Positions 46,233 through 53,726 of a stretch of DNA of 64,000 bases are shown here, one piece after another. The stretch comes from Emticicia sp. C21 (GTDB lineage: Bacteria; Bacteroidota; Bacteroidia; Cytophagales; Spirosomataceae): NCBI RefSeq assembly GCF_003418935.1, contig NZ_QVMT01000005.1, positions 248,279-312,278 on the forward strand, in the 5' to 3' direction. The position numbers were made by a program, and so were the translations under genes. The notes beneath the pieces are model-generated. The model saw nothing but the letters and a program-made list of their open reading frames with translations. It was not told where the DNA came from and did not search any database. Each line of letters starts with the position of its first letter. Within the stretch, counting starts at the first letter, position 1.

Positions 46233-46811
46233 TTATTTCTGATTAAGTCCTAATTGTTCTACTTTTTTCAACCAATTCTCGCGGTAGTTCTCTTTTGAAA
46301 GTCTCAAAGGTCCGATGGTCGTGGTGCGCACAGGTTTGATTCCACAAAACTCTAAGGTCATTTGTTTCATGGCATGGTAGGTGGGTCTGCCATAACGAAA
46401 CCAATAGAACCAGGCTGGTTGGTCGAGGGTACTAATGATATGGCCTGTTTTGCCTACCAAAAGTTTATCCCACCAAAGCGAGTTTTCACGTTTTTTAAAG
46501 GCAAAACCGGGAAGAAAGACTCTGTCAAGAAAACCTTTTAATAAGGCCGGAACAGAACCCCACCAAACGGGATAAAAAAATACCAGATGATCAGCCCATT
46601 TTATTTTCTCGATAGATTCCACCAGATCAGGCTCTAATTCTGTACGCTTCCTATAGCCAAAATGAAGGTTTGGGTCGAAATCCAGTTCATTAATAATAAT
46701 TTCCTGAATATCTGCTCCTGATTGTGCTAGTCCTTTTTTGTAGGCATCAAATAGCGCAAAGTTGAAGCTTTCGCTGTCAGGATGCCCTTGTATGAGTAAT
46801 ACCTTTTTCAT
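46233..46811 (-). CDS. NAD(P)H-dependent quinone oxidoreductase (flavodoxin-like fold)
   Basis: 192 residues from the ATG at 46811. KVLLIQGHPDSESFNFAL is the FMN/FAD phosphate-binding start of the MdaB/KefF/NQO1-type family; VFFYPVWWGSVPALLKGFLDRVF is the second signature. The product is a cytosolic flavoenzyme that reduces quinones by two electrons and limits redox cycling. Placed inside the efflux operon, it may detoxify the same compounds the pump removes. Its start overlaps the stop of the DUF3995 gene as ATGA, so translation is probably coupled. Confidence 0.9.
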   Translation of the reverse strand: MKKVLLIQGHPDSESFNFALFDAYKKGLAQSGADIQEIIINELDFDPNLHFGYRKRTELEPDLVESIEKIKWADHLVFFYPVWWGSVPALLKGFLDRVFLPGFAFKKRENSLWWDKLLVGKTGHIISTLDQPAWFYWFRYGRPTYHAMKQMTLEFCGIKPVRTTTIGPLRLSKENYRENWLKKVEQLGLNQK

Positions 46812-47227
46812 GCTTGTAGTGAGGTTATGAGTGCATTTAAACTTAATAACAGACAAAGCGGCGAGTAAAATCGGGTATCTAATTGGGCAAACTTCGTATT
46901 TTTGATTTTCTTGAAAAATCCTACATACCGGAACTCACCAATAGCCCTGATCAGAAAAATAAAGGCAATAATCCTGAGTGCATAAGCGTCTATCCACAAG
47001 GGTAGGTTTAATTCTATCAATCTCACCTTATCAATATGCAGTAGTGCCATAAAGAGTAAACCAAGAGCCACCACTAGGGTTTCGAATATTCGGGGTTTCA
47101 AAGCTAATTTTCCATCTGTACTGGCAGGTAGAACGGCATCACCACCCCATTTACCACCCAGAAGCCAATAGAAATGAATAGCAGAAATAAGACCTAAGAT
47201 ACTCGTATTAAAGATTGCGTAAAACAT
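46808..47227 (-). CDS. DUF3995-family membrane protein
   Basis: A 139-residue integral membrane protein with four hydrophobic segments (about 4-22, 48-66, 79-95 and 117-135). The segment SAIHFYWLLGGKWGGDAVLP fits DUF3995, found beside TetR regulators and stress genes; function unknown. It shares a 4-base ATGA overlap with the following quinone reductase and lies 30 bases after tolC, so it is part of the efflux operon. A role in protecting the membrane is only an inference. Confidence 0.75.
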   Translation of the reverse strand: MFYAIFNTSILGLISAIHFYWLLGGKWGGDAVLPASTDGKLALKPRIFETLVVALGLLFMALLHIDKVRLIELNLPLWIDAYALRIIAFIFLIRAIGEFRYVGFFKKIKNTKFAQLDTRFYSPLCLLLSLNALITSLQA

Positions 47228-47257
47228 ATTCGGGTATGTTTAGGTATGAATAAGGGA

Positions 47258-48604
47258 TTATCTTACTGCGGCAACTTTATCTAAGGTGGCTTTTTTCAGC
47301 AAAATGTCGTACTTGGCCAAAGACTCCTGCAATTGGGCAGTTATCACTTCATTCTGAGCTCTCAGGTACTCTACGAGAATGGCTTGACCATTACGGTAGC
47401 GGCTATCAACCACTTTGAAATATTTTTCGGCTTTTACTGTACCGTCTTTAGCGGATGGCAATGTTTTTTGTGCAGCTTCTAATTCAAAATAGGCTTGAGA
47501 AACCTGTAATTGAATCTGTTTCTGCACTTCTTCCAGCTTGGTTTCCAGAATACTCTTCTGAATTTTTGCCTGTTGTATTTTTGATTTCTTTTCATGTCCA
47601 TGAAAAACATCCCATGTTAAACCTAACTGACCAATGATATAAGCCTGATTTTTAAAAGTATAGCCATTGCCCTGAAACCCTGTGGTTCCTCCCACGAAGA
47701 CCTGTGGCCTGAGCGAGTTCATTTCCTGTAACTTAATGGCCGAAGCACTGGCCTGAATATTCGCTTTTAGCTGACTAATCTCCTGACGGTTATTAATAGA
47801 CTGCTGGCGAACATCAGTTACATTTACTTTTGTATTGGCATCAAGGAAGACAGTATCAGCGATTATTTCAGTCATAAAATCACGATTCATTAAGAAATTG
47901 AGATAGGCTTGTGCAGTGTAACGATTCTTGTCCATTACAGCTACTTGCTGGTCAAGCTTGCTGACTTCATACTCAGCAGAGTAAATCACATCTTTGGTAG
48001 CAACGTTATTATTGACTAATTTTTCATTCAGTTTTACGAAATCGCTTAACACTATACGAGAGGCTGAAAATATCTTTTCCACTTCTAAAGTTTGCAGGTA
48101 TTGCAAGTAAGCAATGGTGATATTATAACGCACTTCGTTTTCAATAATTCGCTTTTTAGCCTCTTGGGCTGTCAGTAAATCACGCTGAATAAGCAGATTA
48201 TAGCGAATGTCAGTATTGTAGATAGGATACTGAAAACTGAATTTGGTGTCGTGGAAATTATTAGGGGCTAATAACTCATTTACGTTCTCCACCTGTGGGA
48301 AATTGCTCGTATTAGTCAGCTTATTCAAGGTAGAATAAACCGGATTCAGTAAGTCACCTACCGGAAATGATAAGCGACGGCCACCTGCTGCAACTGTATA
48401 AGTAGGTGCAAAGGTAATTTTCGGTGAAAAATTTGCTTTTGCCTGTTTGATGCTTTCCTGAGCTTTTTCTATTTCTAAGCTCTCCTGTTGAAGTGCCAGG
48501 TTATTTTTCAATCCCTCCTGAATGTATGATTCGAGAACAGGCGAAGAAACCTGAGAAAAAGCGATGACAGGGGTGAGTGCTAAGAGTAAAATTAGGTTTT
48601 TCAT
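47258..48604 (-). CDS. TolC-family outer-membrane efflux protein
   Basis: 448 residues with a signal peptide (MKNLILLLALTPVIAFS) and the duplicated helical-hairpin fold of outer-membrane efflux ducts: long helices (LEIEKAQESIKQAKANFSP, LDQQVAVMDKNRYTAQAYL, EVQKQIQLQVSQAYFELEA) alternate with beta-strand pairs. It forms the exit channel for the RND pump downstream. A candidate TetR operator lies 26-44 bases before the start, and the terminator of the upstream thioesterase gene separates transcription. Confidence 0.93.
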   Translation of the reverse strand: MKNLILLLALTPVIAFSQVSSPVLESYIQEGLKNNLALQQESLEIEKAQESIKQAKANFSPKITFAPTYTVAAGGRRLSFPVGDLLNPVYSTLNKLTNTSNFPQVENVNELLAPNNFHDTKFSFQYPIYNTDIRYNLLIQRDLLTAQEAKKRIIENEVRYNITIAYLQYLQTLEVEKIFSASRIVLSDFVKLNEKLVNNNVATKDVIYSAEYEVSKLDQQVAVMDKNRYTAQAYLNFLMNRDFMTEIIADTVFLDANTKVNVTDVRQQSINNRQEISQLKANIQASASAIKLQEMNSLRPQVFVGGTTGFQGNGYTFKNQAYIIGQLGLTWDVFHGHEKKSKIQQAKIQKSILETKLEEVQKQIQLQVSQAYFELEAAQKTLPSAKDGTVKAEKYFKVVDSRYRNGQAILVEYLRAQNEVITAQLQESLAKYDILLKKATLDKVAAVR

Positions 48605-48627
48605 ATTTCACTGAAGCTTTTTCAATT

Positions 48628-48660
48628 AATGAACAGTGTTAAGTAAAAGTGCCAAATAAA
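48628..48660 (-). promoter_or_regulatory. tolC promoter region with TetR half-palindrome
   Basis: TGAACAGTGTTAA (48630-48642) is a near copy of the perfect operator TGAACGGTGTTCA upstream of tetR; 19 of 21 bases match over 48628-48648. TTTATTTG (minus strand, 48653-48660) just upstream is the same variant -7 box as in the tetR promoter. Confidence 0.6.
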
Positions 48661-48680
48661 CCCGTCTTTTAGAAGACGGG
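48661..48680 (-). terminator. Terminator of the tetR-thioesterase unit
   Basis: An 8-bp stem CCCGTCTT/AAGACGGG with a 4-base loop, followed on the minus strand by TTTATTTGG. It lies 10 bases past the thioesterase stop. Confidence 0.7.
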
Positions 48681-48689
48681 TGGAAATAA

Positions 48690-49124
48690 TTATATTCTTA
48701 CGCCTGTAACCACCATATTGGAAGTACATTTGGCTACAATTTTATGGTCGGCAGTATAGATTCCACATTCAATATGGATTACAGTCTTGCCCGCTCTGAT
48801 AATTTTTGATTTTACCAACAAGGTATCTCCCGCCTTGGCAGGGGCTAGGTAATCAATACTTAGATTGACGGTAGTATAAAAACTCTCTCTCCCCAACATA
48901 TAAACAGTCATTCCCATCACATCGTCCATCATGGATGCGGCTGCACCACCGTGAAGAATATTAACCGGATTCGTCATTTCTTCTCTTACCACAAACTCTA
49001 CCGTAATCGAACCCTCTTCTACTGCTATTAGCTTACCATTCAACCATCTGCCCAGGTGAGAGGGACTTATATCTGCGGCATGTTTGCCAATATTGGCTTT
49101 AAAAAATTCTGCAATCTGATTCAT
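48690..49124 (-). CDS. PaaI-like hotdog-fold thioesterase
   Basis: A 144-residue cytosolic hotdog protein of the PaaI/YbgC-related group hydrolysing acyl- or aryl-CoA. The active-site region is NPVNILHGGAAASMMDDVMGM, with HGG and the following Asp. The C-terminal half has the typical DTLLVKSKIIRAGKTVIHIEC. It is the second gene of a unit with tetR, 48 bases apart. Thioesterases beside TetR-type regulators often point to fatty-acid- or aromatic-responsive control, which would fit an efflux system for such compounds; that is inference. Confidence 0.88.
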   Translation of the reverse strand: MNQIAEFFKANIGKHAADISPSHLGRWLNGKLIAVEEGSITVEFVVREEMTNPVNILHGGAAASMMDDVMGMTVYMLGRESFYTTVNLSIDYLAPAKAGDTLLVKSKIIRAGKTVIHIECGIYTADHKIVAKCTSNMVVTGVRI

Positions 49125-49172
49125 GCTTTTTCGTTTTGATGAATTTTCTTAGATTAGTTTTATAGCTGTATA

Positions 49173-49790
49173 TTAAATTCTTCCCTGAATTAATTCTACA
49201 AATCGCTCATAGGCGTGCTCTAAACGAGGGATTCGTTCTCCCTCTCGGAACATCGTTGTGCGTTTTCTTAAATGAATCGTTACTAAACCGTGTACATTTG
49301 CCCAGATCATCATCGAAGTGCCCTCTACATCATCAATTTTAAAGTATCCGGCATCTATACACTCACGGACAATCTGACGGAGCATATCAAAGGCTACATG
49401 TCCATCTTCCCATATTTCCTCCCGACATTCAATCGTTTCTATAGGTGATGACATCAGGAACATCAACTCATATAACTCAGGGTTTTCGAAACCATATTGC
49501 ATATAATACCGCCCCATGGTTGTTAGTCTTTCAAAAGGGTCTTTGATATTTAATACGCGCTGAAACTGTTCTATGAGTTTTTGAAAAGACTCCTGATGTA
49601 AATCAAATAATAACTCGCTTTTATCTTTATAATACAAGTAAATAGTTCCGGGGCTATACTCTATCTCATCAGCGATATTACGAATGCTTGTTTTTTCAAA
49701 CCCTTGTTCAATGAAGAGCTTGCGGGCGGCATTCATGATGAGTCGCTTCATTTCGGCCTTTTCTCTTTCTTTTCTTTCGGTAATACCCAT
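49173..49790 (-). CDS. TetR/AcrR-family transcriptional regulator
   Basis: A 205-residue one-component repressor. Its N-terminal helix-turn-helix is at about 16-62 (AARKLFIEQGFEKTSIRNIADEIEYSPGTIYLYYKDKS), followed by a helical ligand domain with a WHG-type C-terminus (MMIWANVHGLVTIHLRKR). It lies upstream of the thioesterase and efflux genes on the same strand. An operator-like perfect palindrome sits in its own promoter, and a near copy sits at the tolC promoter. It probably represses itself and the pump until a ligand binds. Confidence 0.94.
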   Translation of the reverse strand: MGITERKEREKAEMKRLIMNAARKLFIEQGFEKTSIRNIADEIEYSPGTIYLYYKDKSELLFDLHQESFQKLIEQFQRVLNIKDPFERLTTMGRYYMQYGFENPELYELMFLMSSPIETIECREEIWEDGHVAFDMLRQIVRECIDAGYFKIDDVEGTSMMIWANVHGLVTIHLRKRTTMFREGERIPRLEHAYERFVELIQGRI

Positions 49791-49818
49791 CTATGCTAAA
49801 CTTGGTTAATTAACATTG

Positions 49819-49850
49819 CAAATAAAATGAACGGTGTTCAGTAAAACAAA
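49819..49850 (-). promoter_or_regulatory. tetR promoter with TetR operator
   Basis: On the minus strand TTTG (49847-49850), 20-base spacer, then TTTATTTG (49819-49826). Between them TGAACGGTGTTCA (49828-49840) is a 5+5 perfect palindrome with a 3-base centre. It would block polymerase, which fits autorepression. Confidence 0.7.
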
Positions 49851-49922
49851 TGATTTGAGATTTTTTTGCTGAAAAATACATGAACGGTAAGATTTACAGG
49901 GGTTAGAGGAATGGGGAATAAA

Positions 49923-49944
49923 AAAGCCCACATATATGGGCTTT
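49923..49944 (-). terminator. Terminator of bshC
   Basis: Stem AAAGCCCA/TGGGCTTT (8 bp), 6-base loop, followed on the minus strand by TTT then ATT. It starts just after the bshC stop. Confidence 0.8.
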
Positions 49945-49951
49945 GATTTAA

Positions 49952-51496
49952 TTATATTTCAATCACATTAAAGCTATAATCAAGCGGATCCATCGTCTCT
50001 AATAGCTTTTTGATGAAAAGATTATCGTTCAAATAGAAATTCAGGAAATTTTCTTTTCTTTCCTGCAAACCTCCTCCCGGGAATAATTTCTCTTTCAAAG
50101 CTAATAACTGGTTGACTGAGCCTTCCTGATTGCGTTCTTCGGCTCTTTTGATGCGTTTTTCGAGATGTTCTAAAGAGTTAATGCTTTTAGCTTTTACTGC
50201 TTCTACCGGGCCTTTCATGGTGGCTTCTATAATCAGGGCTTTTTTAAGGATACGCTCAAAAATATCGTTGATTTCATCAATCTCGAAAGCAAGGCTCAAT
50301 GATTTTCTTGAATTCTTTTCTACGAAGCTTTTGCGTAAGGTTACTTCATCAGCAAAGAGTTCTTCGGTAGTAACCCCCAGTTTATCTATCTTCTTTCTGC
50401 TGGCATCGTTGACAACTAAAGCAAAATTACGCGGCATCAGCAAAGGGAATTGCTCCTGATAATGGTCAAATACACCTTTCAGTTGTAGCCAGTAAGGCAC
50501 TTCTGATGGCCCACCGATATAAGCCAAATTAGGCAGAATCGTTTCCTGATACAAAGGTCTTAAAACCACATTCGGGCTGAATCTTTCAGGATTACTATCT
50601 ACCAATTGTAGGATTTCGGTTTCTGAAAAGGTTGTGTCTGTGTGTAGAACTTTATATTCGCCATCTCCTTTGATGATTCTTTCTCTCAAACCGTCTTCCA
50701 GATAGAAGAAGTTAATTTCTCTTGGGGTGATTTGGGTATGGTAGCCTGATGTATGAAGTTTTTCAGAAGTTTCGGTAACGAGTTTGCTAGCGGTGTTGTG
50801 TAGAATGTCGTCTTTGATAATCGGGCTGAAAACAGATTTCAGGGCTGCGTCGTCGGCATCTAAACAAATCAAGCCCTCGCTCTCAAACAAATGACTCATA
50901 TAACATCGTACCGCATTAGCCAAAGTACCATGATTTAAATACGCATTCTGGAAAAAATCTACTCTTTCGGGTATCTGGTCACAAATCGCTCTTAATTCTG
51001 CCGGATTCATACGCCCTACTGCTCCTTTCTGCGTTGTTTCCCATTTATAGTTTTTGCCGAATAGGTTAAAAACAGAAATCTCCTCAAAATCATGATCTTC
51101 ACTTGCCATCCAATAAACCGGCAAGAAATTATATTCCGGAAACTCAGCTTTTAGTTTTTTGGCCAGATTGATAATGGTTACAATTTTGTAAATCACATAG
51201 AGCGGCCCGGTAAAAATATTCAACTGATGCCCTGTGGTTACTGTAAAGGTTTTATCATCTAATAGAGGAGAGAAATCTGGTTTGGAGTCAAGCGTTGCAT
51301 ATTGTCTTTCTAAAGCATCGACCAATATCTGGCGCTTTTTCTGGGTAAATACTCTTGATTGAATAGCTTTTCGGAATCCTTCTATATCAGGAAATTGGTT
51401 ATAAAAAGTAGCTAGCGTTTCGTTTTTTGTGATATAATCTAAAAACAATTTTGGGAAAGCTCCAACGGCTTTCAACTCTAAGGTTTGCGAGGGCAT
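49952..51496 (-). CDS. bshC: Bacillithiol biosynthesis cysteine-adding enzyme
   Basis: A 514-residue cytosolic enzyme adding cysteine to glucosaminyl-malate, last step of bacillithiol synthesis. The family is recognised by its overall sequence: TVTTGHQLNIFTGPLYVIYKI, FLPVYWMASEDHDFEEI, LAYIGGPSEVPYWLQLKGVFD and the coiled coil (SINSLEHLEKRIKRAEERN) before the C-terminus. The fold is a Rossmann core with a coiled-coil domain. bshA and bshB are elsewhere. It has its own promoter and terminator. It indicates that the organism uses bacillithiol as a low-molecular-weight thiol. Confidence 0.95.
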   Translation of the reverse strand: MPSQTLELKAVGAFPKLFLDYITKNETLATFYNQFPDIEGFRKAIQSRVFTQKKRQILVDALERQYATLDSKPDFSPLLDDKTFTVTTGHQLNIFTGPLYVIYKIVTIINLAKKLKAEFPEYNFLPVYWMASEDHDFEEISVFNLFGKNYKWETTQKGAVGRMNPAELRAICDQIPERVDFFQNAYLNHGTLANAVRCYMSHLFESEGLICLDADDAALKSVFSPIIKDDILHNTASKLVTETSEKLHTSGYHTQITPREINFFYLEDGLRERIIKGDGEYKVLHTDTTFSETEILQLVDSNPERFSPNVVLRPLYQETILPNLAYIGGPSEVPYWLQLKGVFDHYQEQFPLLMPRNFALVVNDASRKKIDKLGVTTEELFADEVTLRKSFVEKNSRKSLSLAFEIDEINDIFERILKKALIIEATMKGPVEAVKAKSINSLEHLEKRIKRAEERNQEGSVNQLLALKEKLFPGGGLQERKENFLNFYLNDNLFIKKLLETMDPLDYSFNVIEI

Positions 51497-51551
51497 ATGT
51501 AAGGCGCGATTTCTTTATTTTCCAATAACACGAAAAAGAATAGACAGGTTT

Positions 51552-51559
51552 CAAATATA
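51552..51559 (-). promoter_or_regulatory. -7 box of bshC
   Basis: TATATTTG on the minus strand, 56 bases before the start at 51496. Confidence 0.5.
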
Positions 51560-51611
51560 CTAAATCGAAAGGATATTATTTAAGGGAATAAATTTTATCA
51601 TACCTATAGCA

Positions 51612-51628
51612 TTACTTAAAATAAGTAA
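51612..51628. promoter_or_regulatory. Small palindrome upstream of the FAD enzyme
   Basis: TTACTTA-AAA-TAAGTAA, a perfect 7-bp inverted repeat with a 3-base centre, 42 bases before the ATG at 51670. It could be an operator; no -7 box was found for this gene. Confidence 0.3.
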
Positions 51629-51669
51629 CGAAATTAAAGTCTGATTCTGAGAACTTATATGATTTTTTT

Positions 51670-53628
51670 ATGAAAATACTCCTATTACTCTTCTTATCGT
51701 GTTATTGCGTTGCACAAGTTAAATCAGTTGATGTTTGTGTTTATGGTGGAACATCAGCTGGGGTAATTGCTGCGTATACAGCTAAAATGTATGGTAAAAC
51801 TGTAATACTCATAGAGCCAACCAAAAGATTAGGTGGATTAACCTCCGGTGGACTTGGGCAAACAGACATAGGAAATAAATACGCCATTACTGGCATAGCC
51901 AGAGATTTTTATAGAAGAATTGGCAAACATTACGGTCGTTTTGAGCAATGGACCTTTGAGCCATCTGTAGCTGAAAAGACCTTTCAGCAATATATTAAAG
52001 AAGCTAATGTAGAGATACTATATCAGCATCATTTAAAGCAGGCTGAAAAACGTGGAACTAAGATTGAGAAAATTCTGGTAGAAAACGGTAAATCAAATCA
52101 ATGGATTCAGGCAAAGGTTTTTATTGATGCCACTTATGAAGGAGACCTGATGGCAAAAGCAGGAGTAAGTTATACGATAGGTAGAGAAGCTAAGTATGTT
52201 TATAATGAAAAGTGGAATGGCATACAACTACTAGATAAACACCAGTTTCCCGATGGTATTGACCCCTATAAAAAACCAGGCGATCCGGCAAGTGGATTGC
52301 TTTGGGGCATAAGTAATGAAAAACTGGCAGAAACAGGGTCAGGAGATAAGAAAGTACAAACCTATAATTTCAGACTATGCCTGACAGATAGTCTTGAAAA
52401 CCAGATTCCTATTACAAAGCCACTTAATTATGATGCCTCGAAATATGAATTGTTATTGCGCTATATTGAAAAGAAACAACCTAAAGAACTGAACTGGGCG
52501 CTGATGCATATTCAGCCAATGCCTTACCGGAAAACAGATATTAATAATTCAGGGCCTTTTTCGACGGATATGATTGGGGAGAATTACGATTATCCTGAAG
52601 CGGACTATACAACCCGCCAGAAGATTCAGCAAAAACATGAAGATTATATCAAGGGATTTCTGTATTTCTTAGGCAATGATACACGAGTGCCGGAGCATCT
52701 GAGAAAGGAAATGAAGAAATGGGGTTATCCGAAAGATGAGTATATGGAAAATAATCATTTCAGTCCGCAGATGTATGTGAGAGAGGCCCGAAGGATGATT
52801 GGGGAGTATGTGATGACTGAGCATCATTGTGAAGGCAGGCAAACGGTAGGAGATGGTATTGGCATGGCTGCTTATACGATGGACTCTCATAATTGCCAAC
52901 GGATAGTGGTAAATGGGATGGTAAAGAATGAGGGAGATGTGCAACAGGGTTTAGGAGGATTGCCACCTTATCCGATTTCGTACTGGTCTATTCTACCCAA
53001 GAGGACTGAATGCACGAATCTTTTGGTTCCGATTTGTTTGTCTGCTACACATATTGCCTATGGGTCAATCCGGATGGAGCCTGTTTTTATGGTATTAGGT
53101 CAATCGGCTGCGGTGGCTGCCAGTATGGCGATTGATTCGAATAGAATTTTGCATGAGATTGAAGTAAAAAAGCTGCAACTTGAATTAGATATGAATCCAT
53201 TAGCCAATAAAAATCAGGCGGAAATATTAATTGATAATGATTATTATCAGGTAAAACAAAACGGCAACTGGACTGTTGCACCCAGGGGCTATGGACGATA
53301 TGGCAAAAACTATCTGATAGATGAATCGAAGGGAGCCGAAGAAAAATCTGTTATTTATAATCCTGGAATTCGAGTTGCAAAGAAGTATAAGATTTATGTC
53401 TATCTCCCCCGTTTTGAACAGTTATCGAACCAAATCAATGTTAATATCGTGACTGATTCAGGCAAAAAGAGCGTAGTGTTAAAACCACAAAATACAGAAA
53501 GTGATTGGTTATATGTAGGAGAGTTTTTCTTTGAAAGAGGATTTGGGAATACACTTGAAATCACCAATCAGGGGGCAGATGGAGCTGTAATTGCAGATGC
53601 GGTTTTGTTTATGCCGGAGAATGAGTAG
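51670..53628 (+). CDS. Exported FAD-dependent oxidoreductase with golvesin-like C-terminal domain
   Basis: A 652-residue exported protein with signal peptide MKILLLLFLSCYCVAQ. The FAD-binding loop VYGGTSAGVIAAYTAKMYGK is followed by GGLTSGGLGQTD. Residues about 17-510 match the FAD-dependent oxidoreductase family that includes secreted xanthan-lyase-like proteins. The last about 120 residues (ILIDNDYYQVKQNGNWTVAP ... VIADAVLFMP) form a golvesin-like beta-sandwich that may bind glycans. A role in extracellular polysaccharide degradation is an inference. It stands alone between bshC (divergent) and a convergent acyl-CoA ligase gene. Confidence 0.87.
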   Translation: MKILLLLFLSCYCVAQVKSVDVCVYGGTSAGVIAAYTAKMYGKTVILIEPTKRLGGLTSGGLGQTDIGNKYAITGIARDFYRRIGKHYGRFEQWTFEPSVAEKTFQQYIKEANVEILYQHHLKQAEKRGTKIEKILVENGKSNQWIQAKVFIDATYEGDLMAKAGVSYTIGREAKYVYNEKWNGIQLLDKHQFPDGIDPYKKPGDPASGLLWGISNEKLAETGSGDKKVQTYNFRLCLTDSLENQIPITKPLNYDASKYELLLRYIEKKQPKELNWALMHIQPMPYRKTDINNSGPFSTDMIGENYDYPEADYTTRQKIQQKHEDYIKGFLYFLGNDTRVPEHLRKEMKKWGYPKDEYMENNHFSPQMYVREARRMIGEYVMTEHHCEGRQTVGDGIGMAAYTMDSHNCQRIVVNGMVKNEGDVQQGLGGLPPYPISYWSILPKRTECTNLLVPICLSATHIAYGSIRMEPVFMVLGQSAAVAASMAIDSNRILHEIEVKKLQLELDMNPLANKNQAEILIDNDYYQVKQNGNWTVAPRGYGRYGKNYLIDESKGAEEKSVIYNPGIRVAKKYKIYVYLPRFEQLSNQINVNIVTDSGKKSVVLKPQNTESDWLYVGEFFFERGFGNTLEITNQGADGAVIADAVLFMPENE

Positions 53629-53656
53629 ATGATAAATTGCCATAATGTACACAAAA

Positions 53657-53700
53657 TGCACGATGTTGCACAGTTGTGAAACTTTGTGTAACATCGTGTA
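53657..53700. repeat. Compensated palindrome between convergent genes
   Basis: Arms 53657-53672 and 53685-53700 (16 bases each, with core GATGTT/AACATC) pair at 14 of 16 positions; the other two become G-U pairs on plus-strand RNA. Further pairing of TTGCCA and TGTACA extends it outward to about 53637-53711. Likely a bidirectional terminator or REP-like element. Compare 13854-13908 and 39764-39861. Confidence 0.6.
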
Positions 53701-53726
53701 CATAGTGGCAAAACTATAATGAAGTT

